Assembly (NCBI RefSeq): GCF_002150005.2
Contig: NZ_MSPP01000007.1
Location: 1-64,000, forward strand
Length of the DNA stretch: 64,000 nt
Source: Marivivens niveibacter
Lineage (GTDB): Bacteria; Pseudomonadota; Alphaproteobacteria; Rhodobacterales; Rhodobacteraceae
Direction of reading: 5' to 3'
Both the position numbers and the translations under genes were made by a program. Shown here piece after piece: positions 1 to 7,689 of the stretch (position 1 is its first letter; each line of letters opens with the position of its first letter). The notes under the pieces were generated by a model that saw only the letters and a program-made list of their open reading frames with translations, had not been told where the DNA came from and made no database searches.

Positions 1-27
1 GTGGGAGAGTAAGTCACCGCCAGACCT
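1..27 (+). rRNA. rrf: 5S ribosomal RNA, 3' end (partial)
   Basis: The first 27 bases match the conserved 3' end of alphaproteobacterial 5S rRNA: a GTGGGAGAGTA-type stretch followed by the closing-stem sequence ending GCCAGACCT. The 5' part, and by inference the 23S and 16S genes, lie outside the window to the left. The exact 3' end may differ by a base or two. No tRNA gene follows before the terminator at 242-275. Confidence 0.9.
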
Positions 28-241
28 AGTAAAAACCAATAAATCTCTCTAAAACGATGAAAAATACCCCAGCCAGTGATAATGCAACTCTCGTTCACGC
101 TTGTAGTGTTAATTTGCTGTCGCGGTTTTTCATGACACGGCCCTTCTGCTAGCGTGCGCCCGGTATGCGTGAGCCGGGTACTACCGTTCCTAACAACTGA
201 CTTAGTCACAACTATAACTTTGTGCCGCTGTGGTGATAAAA

Positions 242-275
242 GCACCGCTACGGAAATCGAAGCGGTGCCTTTTTG
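242..275. terminator. Intrinsic terminator, probably bidirectional
   Basis: An 8-bp perfect stem (GCACCGCT at 242-249, AGCGGTGC at 261-268) encloses an 11-base loop. A run of T follows on the + strand (270-274), which suits the end of the rRNA operon. The mirrored strand has AAAA before the stem, giving a shorter U-run for the leftward gene at 336-878. Between the 5S end and this hairpin (28-241) I see no other gene. Confidence 0.75.
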
Positions 276-335
276 GGGTGTGTTTATTAAGTCATACGAT
301 CCAGGTTTGCGCAGCTTGACGCCTGATACTGCCTA

Positions 336-878
<543 letters not shown>

Positions 879-1059
879 CTTACTGGTCCTTTACGCTTTG
901 TGCCGTGTTTTGCGGCATTCTGGTGCGAATGTGCATATTTGGTGCCATTGTTGAAATATGAAAAGGGTATAGGCTGCGGACTGCGAGCCATCTTAACTAT
1001 GGTTTAGGGGCAATTGGCAGCCATTACGGGGAGCGATGTTCATCGTTAAGGGAGAAGTT

Positions 1060-1617
1060 ATGGGCCGATCTTTGTTTGAAAATGCGCGCTTTGCACGACT
1101 TATTTTCTGGGGAATGGTGGTGTCTGCCTTGTTTTTCAGCTGGGACGTGATCGTAGATTTTCGCGCACATTTGGTCGAGCAACGTGCCTACAGTGGTTCG
1201 GATTTGGGTCATTTGATCTTTGAATTGGTTGCCGTGATAGTTCTTGTGTTTGGGATGGTTTTACTATCGTTCTATATTAGCGATTTACGTGGACGGAACG
1301 CTCAACAGGCCGAAGTCCTGCATAGTTTGCGCCATGACTTCGACAAACATGTGCAGTTGCAGTTCCGAAACTGGGCTTTAACGCCATCAGAATTGGATAT
1401 TGCGCTACTCTTGATGCGCGGCGTGGCGACCAAAGATATCGCAGAATTGCGAAACAGCAGTGTTGGTACCGTGAAGGTGCATTCCCACAACGTTTTTCGT
1501 AAGGCTGGAGTGTCATCGCGTGTTGAACTTATGGCGTATTTTCTAGATGAATTCATGGATGTCGGCATGCAACGCGGTAGCGAAGACGATAACGCGCGCG
1601 ATGCGGCCAGGGGTTAA
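1060..1617 (+). CDS. Membrane-anchored LuxR/GerE-type regulator
   Basis: About 185 residues. Two hydrophobic segments near the N-terminus (around residues 15-35 and 55-75) predict inner-membrane anchoring. A linker follows, then a C-terminal GerE/LuxR helix-turn-helix (LTPSELDIALLLMRGVATKDIA ... GTVKVHSHNVFRKAGV). The pattern fits a membrane-bound transcription factor sensing an envelope or membrane signal; the signal is unknown. The start at 1060 is preferred because AAGGGAGA sits about 6 bases upstream; an in-frame ATG at 1036 also exists. The dehydrogenase gene at 1633 follows after 15 bases, so the two may be cotranscribed. Confidence 0.8.
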   Translation: MGRSLFENARFARLIFWGMVVSALFFSWDVIVDFRAHLVEQRAYSGSDLGHLIFELVAVIVLVFGMVLLSFYISDLRGRNAQQAEVLHSLRHDFDKHVQLQFRNWALTPSELDIALLLMRGVATKDIAELRNSSVGTVKVHSHNVFRKAGVSSRVELMAYFLDEFMDVGMQRGSEDDNARDAARG

Positions 1618-1632
1618 ATACGGAATAAACCA

Positions 1633-2685
1633 ATGAAATCTCTTGTCCTCGAACGCAAAGGCGAATTGTCTTTGCGGGATTTCCCAGCCATTTCCAAAGC
1701 CGAAGAAACACTGGGACCGCGTGATGTGCGGATCAAGCTGCACACGGTCGGGATTTGCGGGTCAGACGTGCATTATTATACTCATGGGCGCATTGGACCC
1801 TTTGTTGTCAACGAACCGATGGTTCTAGGGCACGAAGCCGCCGGGACAGTGATCGAAGTTGGGCAAGAGGTAACCCATCTGTCAGTTGGTGATCGTGTTT
1901 GTATGGAACCAGGCATTCCTGACCCAAATTCTAAAGCAGCGCGTTTGGGAATGTATAACATTGATCCAGCTGTACGTTTCTGGGCGACGCCGCCCATTCA
2001 CGGCATTTTGCGCCCTACCTGTGTGCATCCAGCTGATTTCACGTTCAAATTGCCGGACAATGTATCCTTTGCCGAAGGGGCGATGATCGAGCCTTTGGCG
2101 GTTGGTGTACATGCGGCGACCAAAGCGCGGGTAAAACCAGGTGATGTTGCTGTTGTTATGGGGGCAGGGCCGATCGGTTTGGTCACGGCTTTGGCTGCGA
2201 TCGCGGCGGGCTGTGCGCGTGTCTTTGTATCCGACATCGCACAAACGAAATTGGATATTGCAGCGTCGTTGTCGCCTGCAATCGTTCCGGTCAACGTGAT
2301 GAATGACAATTTGGTCGACACGGTTCACCAGCACACGGAAGGTTGGGGTGCGGATATCGTATTCGAGGCAACAGGTTCCCCCAAAGCCGCCGCGCAGGTT
2401 TTTGAACCTTTAGCGCCCGGCGGGTGTGTTGTGATGATTGGCGGTCAGCCTGATCCCATTTCATACGATGCCGGGGCGGCTATGATCCGCGAGGCACGTG
2501 TGGAAAATATCTTCCGTTATGCGCATGTGTTCCCACGCTGTGTCGGGATGATCAGCTCTGGTGCAATTGATGTTAAGCCGTTGATCACACGGACCTTTGG
2601 GTTCGATGAAAGTATCGCGGCCTTTGATTTGGCGGCTTCTGCGCCGCCGTCTGACGTCAAAATGCAGATCGTGATTGATGAATAA
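1633..2685 (+). CDS. Zinc-dependent polyol (xylitol/sorbitol-type) dehydrogenase
   Basis: A 350-residue medium-chain dehydrogenase. The catalytic zinc site is visible in [10 protein letters not shown] (Cys, Asp context) and GHEAAGTV (His-Glu). The Rossmann fold carries GAGPIGL around residues 178-184. The structural-zinc cysteine cluster typical of alcohol dehydrogenases is absent, as in the sorbitol/xylitol branch. It would oxidise a polyol to a ketose with NAD+ in the cytoplasm. Its closest resemblance is to NAD-dependent xylitol or L-iditol dehydrogenases; exact substrate cannot be fixed from sequence. It lies 15 bases after the membrane LuxR-type gene and ends at a strong terminator. Confidence 0.85.
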   Translation: MKSLVLERKGELSLRDFPAISKAEETLGPRDVRIKLHTVGICGSDVHYYTHGRIGPFVVNEPMVLGHEAAGTVIEVGQEVTHLSVGDRVCMEPGIPDPNSKAARLGMYNIDPAVRFWATPPIHGILRPTCVHPADFTFKLPDNVSFAEGAMIEPLAVGVHAATKARVKPGDVAVVMGAGPIGLVTALAAIAAGCARVFVSDIAQTKLDIAASLSPAIVPVNVMNDNLVDTVHQHTEGWGADIVFEATGSPKAAAQVFEPLAPGGCVVMIGGQPDPISYDAGAAMIREARVENIFRYAHVFPRCVGMISSGAIDVKPLITRTFGFDESIAAFDLAASAPPSDVKMQIVIDE

Positions 2686-2690
2686 AAAAA

Positions 2691-2732
2691 GAGCGCTTTG
2701 ATCGAAATAATCAAAGCGCTCTTGTCTTTTTT
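2691..2732. terminator. Bidirectional intrinsic terminator
   Basis: A 12-bp perfect stem (2691-2702 with 2710-2721) with a 7-base loop. It is flanked by A7 on the left and TTGTCTTTTTT on the right, so it can end both the rightward dehydrogenase and the leftward gene at 2738-3064. Confidence 0.9.
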
Positions 2733-2737
2733 GAAAA

Positions 2738-3064
2738 TTACTTGCGATGGCGGACGGTAGACCCAGCCGCAAATCCATTTATGAAACTTTCCACCACGGC
2801 GCCGTAATTGGCGGTTTGAGGCGGTGTCGATGGGCGTGCGTGCGGCTTTTTATGAAAGGCAAAAGCTAGAACAATTAGCCCGATGCCTGTGTACACGCTG
2901 CCGATGATCAGCGCTGCGGTGAATGGATCAGCCGAGATCGAAATCGCGATCCAAGCGGCTACGGTCAGGAATGCAACGCCGAAAGCCATGATTAATCCAC
3001 CCAGCAGACCAAGCGCTGAACGCTTGGCTGTTTGGGCCGCCGAATGTTTAAGTGCGCTGATCAT
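2738..3064 (-). CDS. Holin-like / YqjE-type inner-membrane protein
   Basis: A 108-residue protein with two strong membrane segments (about residues 18-42 and 48-70) and a basic C-terminal tail. The shape and its position directly after a DUF883 gene resemble YqjE of the E. coli yqjD-yqjE pair (phage holin superfamily III by name only). No phage genes are nearby. The function is unknown, probably related to the envelope under stress. It starts 5 bases after the DUF883 stop, so it should be cotranscribed from the EcfG promoter at 3431-3455. Confidence 0.75.
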   Translation of the reverse strand: MISALKHSAAQTAKRSALGLLGGLIMAFGVAFLTVAAWIAISISADPFTAALIIGSVYTGIGLIVLAFAFHKKPHARPSTPPQTANYGAVVESFINGFAAGSTVRHRK

Positions 3065-3069
3065 AACCG

Positions 3070-3393
3070 TTACCGGCGGCCTGCGAACATGCCAACCAAG
3101 AAGCCAACGCCAGCTGCGATGCCAACGGCTGCTGCCGGGTTTTCACGCACGGTTGTTTCTGCCTGTTCCGCTGCCTTTTTTGCGGTGACTTGGGCATCGT
3201 GCATAGCTGCTTGGCCTTTCATTTTTAGGATTTCGGCGCCTGCGGATGCTGCGGCGGACAGGTTGTCCTTTTTCTCAATGCCTAGGTCTTTCACCGTGCT
3301 GGTTAGGATAGCGATGTCCGATTTAAGCGTCGCGATTTGTGCATGTAGATCGTCAATGGTTTCGTCTTTGGTTGATGCAGCTGTACGTGCCAT
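3070..3393 (-). CDS. DUF883 family protein (YqjD/ElaB-like)
   Basis: About 107 residues. A long amphipathic/coiled-coil region (residues ~10-75) is followed by a C-terminal glycine-rich membrane segment ending GFLVGMFAGRR, the hallmark of DUF883 proteins. E. coli relatives YqjD and ElaB are stationary-phase proteins that attach ribosomes to the inner membrane; applying that role here is inference. The start at 3393 is chosen because GGAG sits 7 bases upstream; a longer reading frame to 3558 would run through the promoter. A perfect EcfG promoter (GGAAC-N16-CGTT) lies just upstream, placing the gene in the general stress regulon. Confidence 0.85.
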   Translation of the reverse strand: MARTAASTKDETIDDLHAQIATLKSDIAILTSTVKDLGIEKKDNLSAAASAGAEILKMKGQAAMHDAQVTAKKAAEQAETTVRENPAAAVGIAAGVGFLVGMFAGRR

Positions 3394-3430
3394 TTCAAAC
3401 TCCAATAATTTGATCACTTGTTGCAGACAC

Positions 3431-3455
3431 AACGTACGACTGTGATTTTGGTTCC
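3431..3455 (-). promoter_or_regulatory. EcfG-type stress promoter for DUF883 operon
   Basis: Read on the minus strand, GGAAC (3455-3451), a 16-base spacer and CGTT (3434-3431) match the EcfG sigma-factor consensus GGAAC-N16/17-CGTT exactly. The DUF883 start codon lies 37 bases beyond the -10 element. Confidence 0.8.
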
Positions 3456-3477
3456 AAAGTTTTTGCAATTTTTTCCT

Positions 3478-3503
3478 GGAACATTTTTTACGCCTATCGC
3501 GTT
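3478..3503 (+). promoter_or_regulatory. EcfG-type stress promoter for DUF1328-dps
   Basis: GGAAC (3478-3482), a 17-base spacer and CGTT (3500-3503) match the EcfG consensus. It points right, 55 bases before the DUF1328 start. It stands back to back with the leftward promoter at 3431-3455, so one intergenic region serves both sides of the island. Confidence 0.8.
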
Positions 3504-3558
3504 TTAACTCATGAAAGCGCCAGCGCGGCGCATGGTAAAAATTATATAGGAGGCTCAT

Positions 3559-3732
3559 ATGTTAGGTTGGGCATTAACATTTCTAGTTGTAGCGTTGATC
3601 GCTGCGGTCTTTGGATTCAGTGGTCTGGCTTCGGCATCTGCTGGTATCGCACAAATCCTGTTCGTGATTTTCTTGATCCTGTTTGTTGTGGCAATGATTG
3701 CACGTGCCGTACGTGGAAACCCGCCCGTCTAA
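3559..3732 (+). CDS. DUF1328 small membrane protein (YtjA-like)
   Basis: A 57-residue protein starting [20 protein letters not shown], with two membrane segments separated by a glycine/alanine hinge ([11 protein letters not shown]) and a short basic tail. This is the DUF1328/YtjA pattern; members are small, often stress-induced inner-membrane proteins without a known biochemical role. A strong ribosome-binding site (AGGAGG at 3548-3553) sits just before the ATG. It is transcribed from the EcfG promoter at 3478-3503, and Dps follows 44 bases downstream with no terminator between, suggesting one transcript. Confidence 0.88.
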   Translation: MLGWALTFLVVALIAAVFGFSGLASASAGIAQILFVIFLILFVVAMIARAVRGNPPV

Positions 3733-3776
3733 AACTGGCCTTTCCACAAACAGAAGATCAATAAAGAGGCGTAATC

Positions 3777-4259
3777 ATGAATATTCAAACGAAAAAATCC
3801 GATTTACACACAGGCATTAAGGACGAAGAGTCCGTCGCTGGCGCGCTTGCCAGTGTGCTGTCTGATACGTACCGATTGCTTATTAAAACGCATGTGTATC
3901 ACTGGAACGTCGAAGGTCCGACATTCTATTCAATCCACCAATTGACCGAAGATCAGTACCAAGATCTGTTCGAGGCAACCGACGAAATTGCGGAACGCAT
4001 TCGCGCTTTGGGCGAAAAAACGCCATCCAAAATTTCTGGCATTACAGATGGTTCTGTGATTGGCGAAACCGTTGATCCAACCGATGCCGAGGCGTTGGTG
4101 AGTGACCTTGCGAAAGATCACGAACGTATCGCGCACCGGTTCCACGCTTTGATCAAATTGTCAGGGCATCAGGGCGATCCTGTCACCGAAGATATGGCAA
4201 CCGCGCGGTCTGCTTTCCACGAAAAGGCCGCTTGGATGTTGCGGGCGATCGTTTCGTAA
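3777..4259 (+). CDS. dps: Dps family DNA-protection ferritin
   Basis: A 160-residue ferritin-like protein of normal Dps length. The intersubunit ferroxidase-site segment is visible as KTHVYHWNVEGPTFYSIH followed by a downstream Asp/Glu (DLFEATDEIAERIRALG). Dps forms a dodecamer in the cytoplasm that binds DNA and oxidises and stores ferrous iron using hydrogen peroxide, protecting DNA in stress and stationary phase. It follows the DUF1328 gene and probably shares its EcfG promoter. A GAGG ribosome-binding site precedes the start, and a strong terminator follows. Confidence 0.92.
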   Translation: MNIQTKKSDLHTGIKDEESVAGALASVLSDTYRLLIKTHVYHWNVEGPTFYSIHQLTEDQYQDLFEATDEIAERIRALGEKTPSKISGITDGSVIGETVDPTDAEALVSDLAKDHERIAHRFHALIKLSGHQGDPVTEDMATARSAFHEKAAWMLRAIVS

Positions 4260-4278
4260 ACGGTCAGTCCCTAGAAAT

Positions 4279-4315
4279 AGCCCCGCCGCATAATCTGCGG
4301 CGGGGCTATTATTTT
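4279..4315. terminator. Bidirectional intrinsic terminator
   Basis: A 12-bp perfect GC-rich stem (4279-4290 with 4296-4307) and 5-base loop, followed by ATTATTTT. It ends dps on the right-hand strand and lies immediately past the stop of the leftward phyR gene. Confidence 0.88.
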
Positions 4316-5126
4316 ATGCATGCAAAGTTTCAGTGCTGGAGAAGAACATCGCTTGGCTGACTGCCGATCGAACTTGTTCTTCAGAATAGGGTTTGGTGAT
4401 GACGAACGCGGGTTCGGGACGTTCTCCTGTCAACAGACGCTCTGGGAAGGCGGTGATAAAGATAACTGGAATATCACCTGCCGCTTTCAAGATGTCGTTA
4501 ACAGCATCGATGCCGGACGACCCATCCGCCAACTGAATATCAGACAAAATCAGATCAGGGCGTTCTGCTCCAGCCAATGCCGTCGCTTCGGAATGGGTAC
4601 GCGCAACGCCCGTAACGGCGTGGCCCATGTCTGCGATGATATCCTGGATATCCATTGCGATGATCGCTTCGTCTTCGATCACCATGATGCGGCCAGTGAT
4701 GCTGTCTTCCATTTCGCGGTGGGCGATATCGATCAGGCTGTTGGCCTCTTCGGTGCTGATTTCCATGATTAGCGCGATATCGTCTGCGGAAAAATCTTCT
4801 ACAGTGTTTAGCAGCAACGCCTCACGTGTGTTCGTTGTCAGTTTTGCCATGTGAGACTGTGCGCGTTTCGCGATGCCTTCTTCGGTATCATCAATTGGCG
4901 CGCCAGAGCTGTTCCAAATGGTGTGGAAGGTGCGGAACAAAGCCACTTTGTGATCCAGACCCATTTCGAACACCGAACGATCTGTTAGCAAAGCTTCTAG
5001 GGTTGCGGCTGCGTATGCGTCACCGGATTTCTGGCTGCCCGTCAATGCACGAGCGTAGCGGCGTAGATAAGGCAGTAGATTTGCAACAGTAACGGACAGG
5101 GAATTTGCGTCAGATGCGATCGTCAT
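4314..5126 (-). CDS. phyR: PhyR general stress response anti-anti-sigma regulator
   Basis: A 270-residue protein with the PhyR architecture. An N-terminal sigma-like domain (sigma2-like ~15-75, sigma4-like ~90-140) is joined to a C-terminal receiver domain (~145-262). The receiver has the acidic pair in IEDEA, the phospho-acceptor Asp near residue 196 (LILSDIQL) and the conserved Lys in VITKPY. When phosphorylated, PhyR offers its sigma-like domain to the anti-sigma factor NepR, releasing EcfG. It is divergent from nepR-ecfG, the usual layout, and has its own perfect EcfG promoter (5160-5184), a positive feedback loop. Confidence 0.95.
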   Translation of the reverse strand: MTIASDANSLSVTVANLLPYLRRYARALTGSQKSGDAYAAATLEALLTDRSVFEMGLDHKVALFRTFHTIWNSSGAPIDDTEEGIAKRAQSHMAKLTTNTREALLLNTVEDFSADDIALIMEISTEEANSLIDIAHREMEDSITGRIMVIEDEAIIAMDIQDIIADMGHAVTGVARTHSEATALAGAERPDLILSDIQLADGSSGIDAVNDILKAAGDIPVIFITAFPERLLTGERPEPAFVITKPYSEEQVRSAVSQAMFFSSTETLHA

Positions 5127-5153
5127 TAAATGTGACCCTTTTCATTTTTCTAT

Positions 5154-5178
5154 GGAACAAACGCAGATGTTGCGAGTT
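5154..5178 (+). promoter_or_regulatory. EcfG-type promoter for nepR-ecfG
   Basis: GGAAC (5154-5158), a 16-base spacer, then AGTT (5175-5178), one mismatch from CGTT. It lies 51 bases before the nepR start. It overlaps the leftward phyR promoter almost completely, so polymerase can occupy only one direction at a time. Confidence 0.65.
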
Positions 5179-5184
5179 GGTTCC
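5160..5184 (-). promoter_or_regulatory. EcfG-type promoter for phyR
   Basis: On the minus strand, GGAAC (5184-5180), 16 bases, CGTT (5163-5160): a perfect EcfG consensus. The phyR ATG lies 33 bases further left. The whole block 5152-5186 is nearly an inverted repeat, with ATGGAAC at one end and GTTCCAT at the other. Confidence 0.82.
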
Positions 5185-5229
5185 ATGAGAAGTGTAATTT
5201 TTTGGTCCCGATAATAAATAGGAAACAGG

Positions 5230-5382
5230 ATGGATTCCAAAAAGCCAAAGTCCAACCTTGAGCAGCAGATCGACGAAAACCTCAAGAAAGTCTATCGCAA
5301 GACAGTCGAGGAAGACGTGCCGGATCGTTTCATGGACTTATTAGCGCAGCTAAAGCAGCAGGAAACGCAAGATGGCAAATGA
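5230..5382 (+). CDS. nepR: NepR anti-sigma factor
   Basis: A 50-residue protein with the compact NepR core QIDENLKKVYRKTVEEDVPD followed by an amphipathic helix (RFMDLLAQLKQQ). NepR holds the sigma factor EcfG inactive until phosphorylated PhyR takes it away. An AGGAAAC-type site precedes the ATG at 5230. The reading frame overlaps the ecfG start by 11 bases, implying translational coupling that keeps sigma and anti-sigma in balance. It lies between phyR and ecfG, as in other alphaproteobacteria. Confidence 0.93.
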   Translation: MDSKKPKSNLEQQIDENLKKVYRKTVEEDVPDRFMDLLAQLKQQETQDGK

Positions 5383-5950
5383 TATGTCGACTGCAGATCC
5401 TCGGGACGCGGTGATCGAACATTTGCCCGCAATGCGCGCCTTTGCCATGAGTCTTACCCGCAATTCGGCTCAGGCCGATGATCTGGTTCAAGACTCGATT
5501 GTTAAGGCATGGAAGAATTTCGACAAATTCCAAGAGGGCACCAACCTGCGGGCTTGGTTGTTTACCATTCTGCGCAACACATTTTATTCGGGTCGCCGGA
5601 AATCCAAACGCGAAGTTGCTGACGTCGATGGCGTCATGGCTGCGACTTTGTCGGAAAAACCTAGCCACGATGGTCGTTTGGCGATGGCGGATTTCGAAAA
5701 ATGTTTCGCTCAGTTGCCTGACGAACAGCGCGAGGCGTTGATGTTGGTGGGGGCTTCGGGCTTTTCTTATGAGGAAGCCGCAGAGACCTGTAAGGTCGCC
5801 GTCGGCACAATCAAAAGCCGTGTTAACCGTGGCCGCGCGCGTTTGGCTGAATTGATGGATATTGGTGAAAACGACAGCTTGGATATGACAGATGCTGCAA
5901 CGTCAGCAGTCGTATCTTCTAGCCAGATGCCTAGAAAGTCTATTGCTTGA
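5372..5950 (+). CDS. ecfG: EcfG general stress ECF sigma factor
   Basis: A 192-residue ECF sigma factor. Region 2 spans about residues 15-80 (SLTRNSAQADDLVQDSIVKA, then NLRAWLFTILRNTF) and region 4 about 105-160 (LPDEQREALMLV, YEEAAETCKVAVGTIKSRVNRGRARL). Location beside nepR and phyR identifies it as EcfG. It directs RNA polymerase to GGAAC-N16/17-CGTT promoters; three perfect and one near-perfect copies are in this window. The start at 5372 overlaps the nepR end; an in-frame ATG at 5384 is an alternative. The last ~30 residues are a variable Ser/Thr-rich tail. Confidence 0.95.
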   Translation: MANDMSTADPRDAVIEHLPAMRAFAMSLTRNSAQADDLVQDSIVKAWKNFDKFQEGTNLRAWLFTILRNTFYSGRRKSKREVADVDGVMAATLSEKPSHDGRLAMADFEKCFAQLPDEQREALMLVGASGFSYEEAAETCKVAVGTIKSRVNRGRARLAELMDIGENDSLDMTDAATSAVVSSSQMPRKSIA

Positions 5951-7689
5951 TTACCAAACTAAAGACGACCAGTCAGTCGTTGACGTTTCGTATTGCCATT
6001 TTGCTGGCGATTACGTTGCTACCGATTGGATTGATTTCCTTAATCCAGACGCACCAATTGTTGGATGCGGCAGATCGGCGTGCGGAAAGTAGCCTTGTCG
6101 CGCTGACAGCGGATGCCGCTGCGGGCGAAGAGGCTTATATCAGAACAGCGTTCGGTGCCGCGCAGGCCATTGCGGGTAGCATCCCAACCTATCGCGAAAG
6201 CGGTTGGGACTGCCAAGAACCGCTATCTAATTTCTTGCGTCTTTCGAACGCCTTTTCTTTTGCTGGATACATCAGCGCCGAGGGCGTGGTAACTTGCGCA
6301 TCTGGCGGGCAGGGGATGGATGTATCGACCCTGAAACTGGTCGGCGAAATGCGTGACGATCCCCAAGAGCGCGTGGCGATCGTTATGGAAGCGCCGATCA
6401 GCATGACATCGGTGATTGTGGTCGCTGTACCTGTTTTTGTGAACGGCATTTATGACGGCTACGTTGGGGTATCTTTGCCGCACCGGTCCATGTTCAACGC
6501 ACTACAAGAAGAAGACCCCGAACGCCCAGTCGAGTTGCTGACGTTCAACGCCGCTGGCGAGGTTTTAACCTCTGACGCTGGTTGGGATAACGTCGAAGGT
6601 TTTTTGCCCGCTGGTCGTGATCTGGTAGATTTGATTAATCAGGGTGAACAGTCATTTATCGGCTCTAACCAAAACGGTGACTCACGCGTTTTTGCGGTGG
6701 TTCCGATTGTGGATGGTACAGTTTACGCATTAGGCAGCTGGGGCCACGCGCGCCGCGCCGCCATTGTCGAAGGTTTGAATGTTACTGGGTCGATCCTGTT
6801 TCCGATCGCAATGTGGCTGGCCAGTGTGGGCGTCGCTTTCTTTGCTGTTCAACGAATGGTCATCCGTCCAACCCGTAATTTGCGGGCCCGTATGCTGTAT
6901 TTCATGCGGTCGCGGAAAATTTCGCCGCCAAGGTACGAAAGCGCGACACCGTTGGAATTGCGCGAAATGGAAGACACTTGGGCGCGGCTTGCCGAAAATG
7001 TTCTGCATGACGAAGCCGAATTGCATAACATGATCCATGAAAAAACGGTTCTGCTGCGCGAGGTCCATCACCGCGTTAAAAATAACCTTCAGTTGATCGC
7101 GTCGATCCTGAATATGAAGATGCGGAAAACGAAATCGACCGAAGTCCGTAAGGCGCTAAGCAATGTGCAACTACGGGTGATGAATATCGCGCGTGTGCAT
7201 CAGAAACTGTATGAAACGTCGACCGAAGAACGTGTTCGTGCGGACGAACTACTAAAGACGATTGTTAGTCAAACCATCGGGTCATTCGAACAAGACGTCG
7301 AAGGCGTGTCCGTTGAGCAAAGCTATGATCCTATCGTGGTGTACCCCGATCAGGCTGTACCGCTAACTTTGGCCACGTCAGAGTTGGTGACCAATGCCAT
7401 GAAATATGTGGGTCGTCCTGAGGGCCAGGGTCCATGGCTCGTTGTGAAACTTGAAAAAATTGATGATTCAAACGGATGTATTACGATTTCGAACTCAACA
7501 GGTGAAATTGTTTCACCCGATGCTGGGTTGGCGACAACCAATTTGGGCCATCAATTGATCAATGCGTTTGTTATGCAGATGAACGGCAAGATCGAAGAAA
7601 ATAAAAGTGATGACGAATTTTCTGTGACAATCAGGTTCCCGATTGCGGAATTTGACGATGCAGATCCAATCACTAATTGGGATGCCTGA
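5947..7689 (+). CDS. HisKA_2/HWE-type sensor histidine kinase (PhyK-like)
   Basis: A 580-residue membrane sensor kinase. A TM segment lies at ~14-34, then a periplasmic sensory region (~40-280, CACHE-like by shape), a second TM (~281-302), HAMP-like linker, and a HisKA_2 dimerisation domain with REVHHRVKNNLQLIASILNM (likely phospho-His near residue 374). An ATPase domain follows (ATSELVTNAMKYV as N box). Such kinases beside ecfG phosphorylate PhyR and start the stress response. Translation begins at TTG, whose bases overlap the ecfG stop (TTGA), so it is coupled to ecfG. The signal sensed is unknown. Confidence 0.88.
   Translation: MITKLKTTSQSLTFRIAILLAITLLPIGLISLIQTHQLLDAADRRAESSLVALTADAAAGEEAYIRTAFGAAQAIAGSIPTYRESGWDCQEPLSNFLRLSNAFSFAGYISAEGVVTCASGGQGMDVSTLKLVGEMRDDPQERVAIVMEAPISMTSVIVVAVPVFVNGIYDGYVGVSLPHRSMFNALQEEDPERPVELLTFNAAGEVLTSDAGWDNVEGFLPAGRDLVDLINQGEQSFIGSNQNGDSRVFAVVPIVDGTVYALGSWGHARRAAIVEGLNVTGSILFPIAMWLASVGVAFFAVQRMVIRPTRNLRARMLYFMRSRKISPPRYESATPLELREMEDTWARLAENVLHDEAELHNMIHEKTVLLREVHHRVKNNLQLIASILNMKMRKTKSTEVRKALSNVQLRVMNIARVHQKLYETSTEERVRADELLKTIVSQTIGSFEQDVEGVSVEQSYDPIVVYPDQAVPLTLATSELVTNAMKYVGRPEGQGPWLVVKLEKIDDSNGCITISNSTGEIVSPDAGLATTNLGHQLINAFVMQMNGKIEENKSDDEFSVTIRFPIAEFDDADPITNWDA

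Noticed and set aside
2738-3064. Holin-like protein as a phage remnant
   Set aside because: No other phage genes; the DUF883 partner and EcfG promoter make it a stress-related membrane protein.
5180-5184. Other isolated GGAAC/GTTCC motifs in the window as EcfG promoters
   Set aside because: Outside the four sites reported (the two pairs at 3431-3503 and 5154-5184), the copies checked in intergenic regions lack a CGTT at 16-17 bases.
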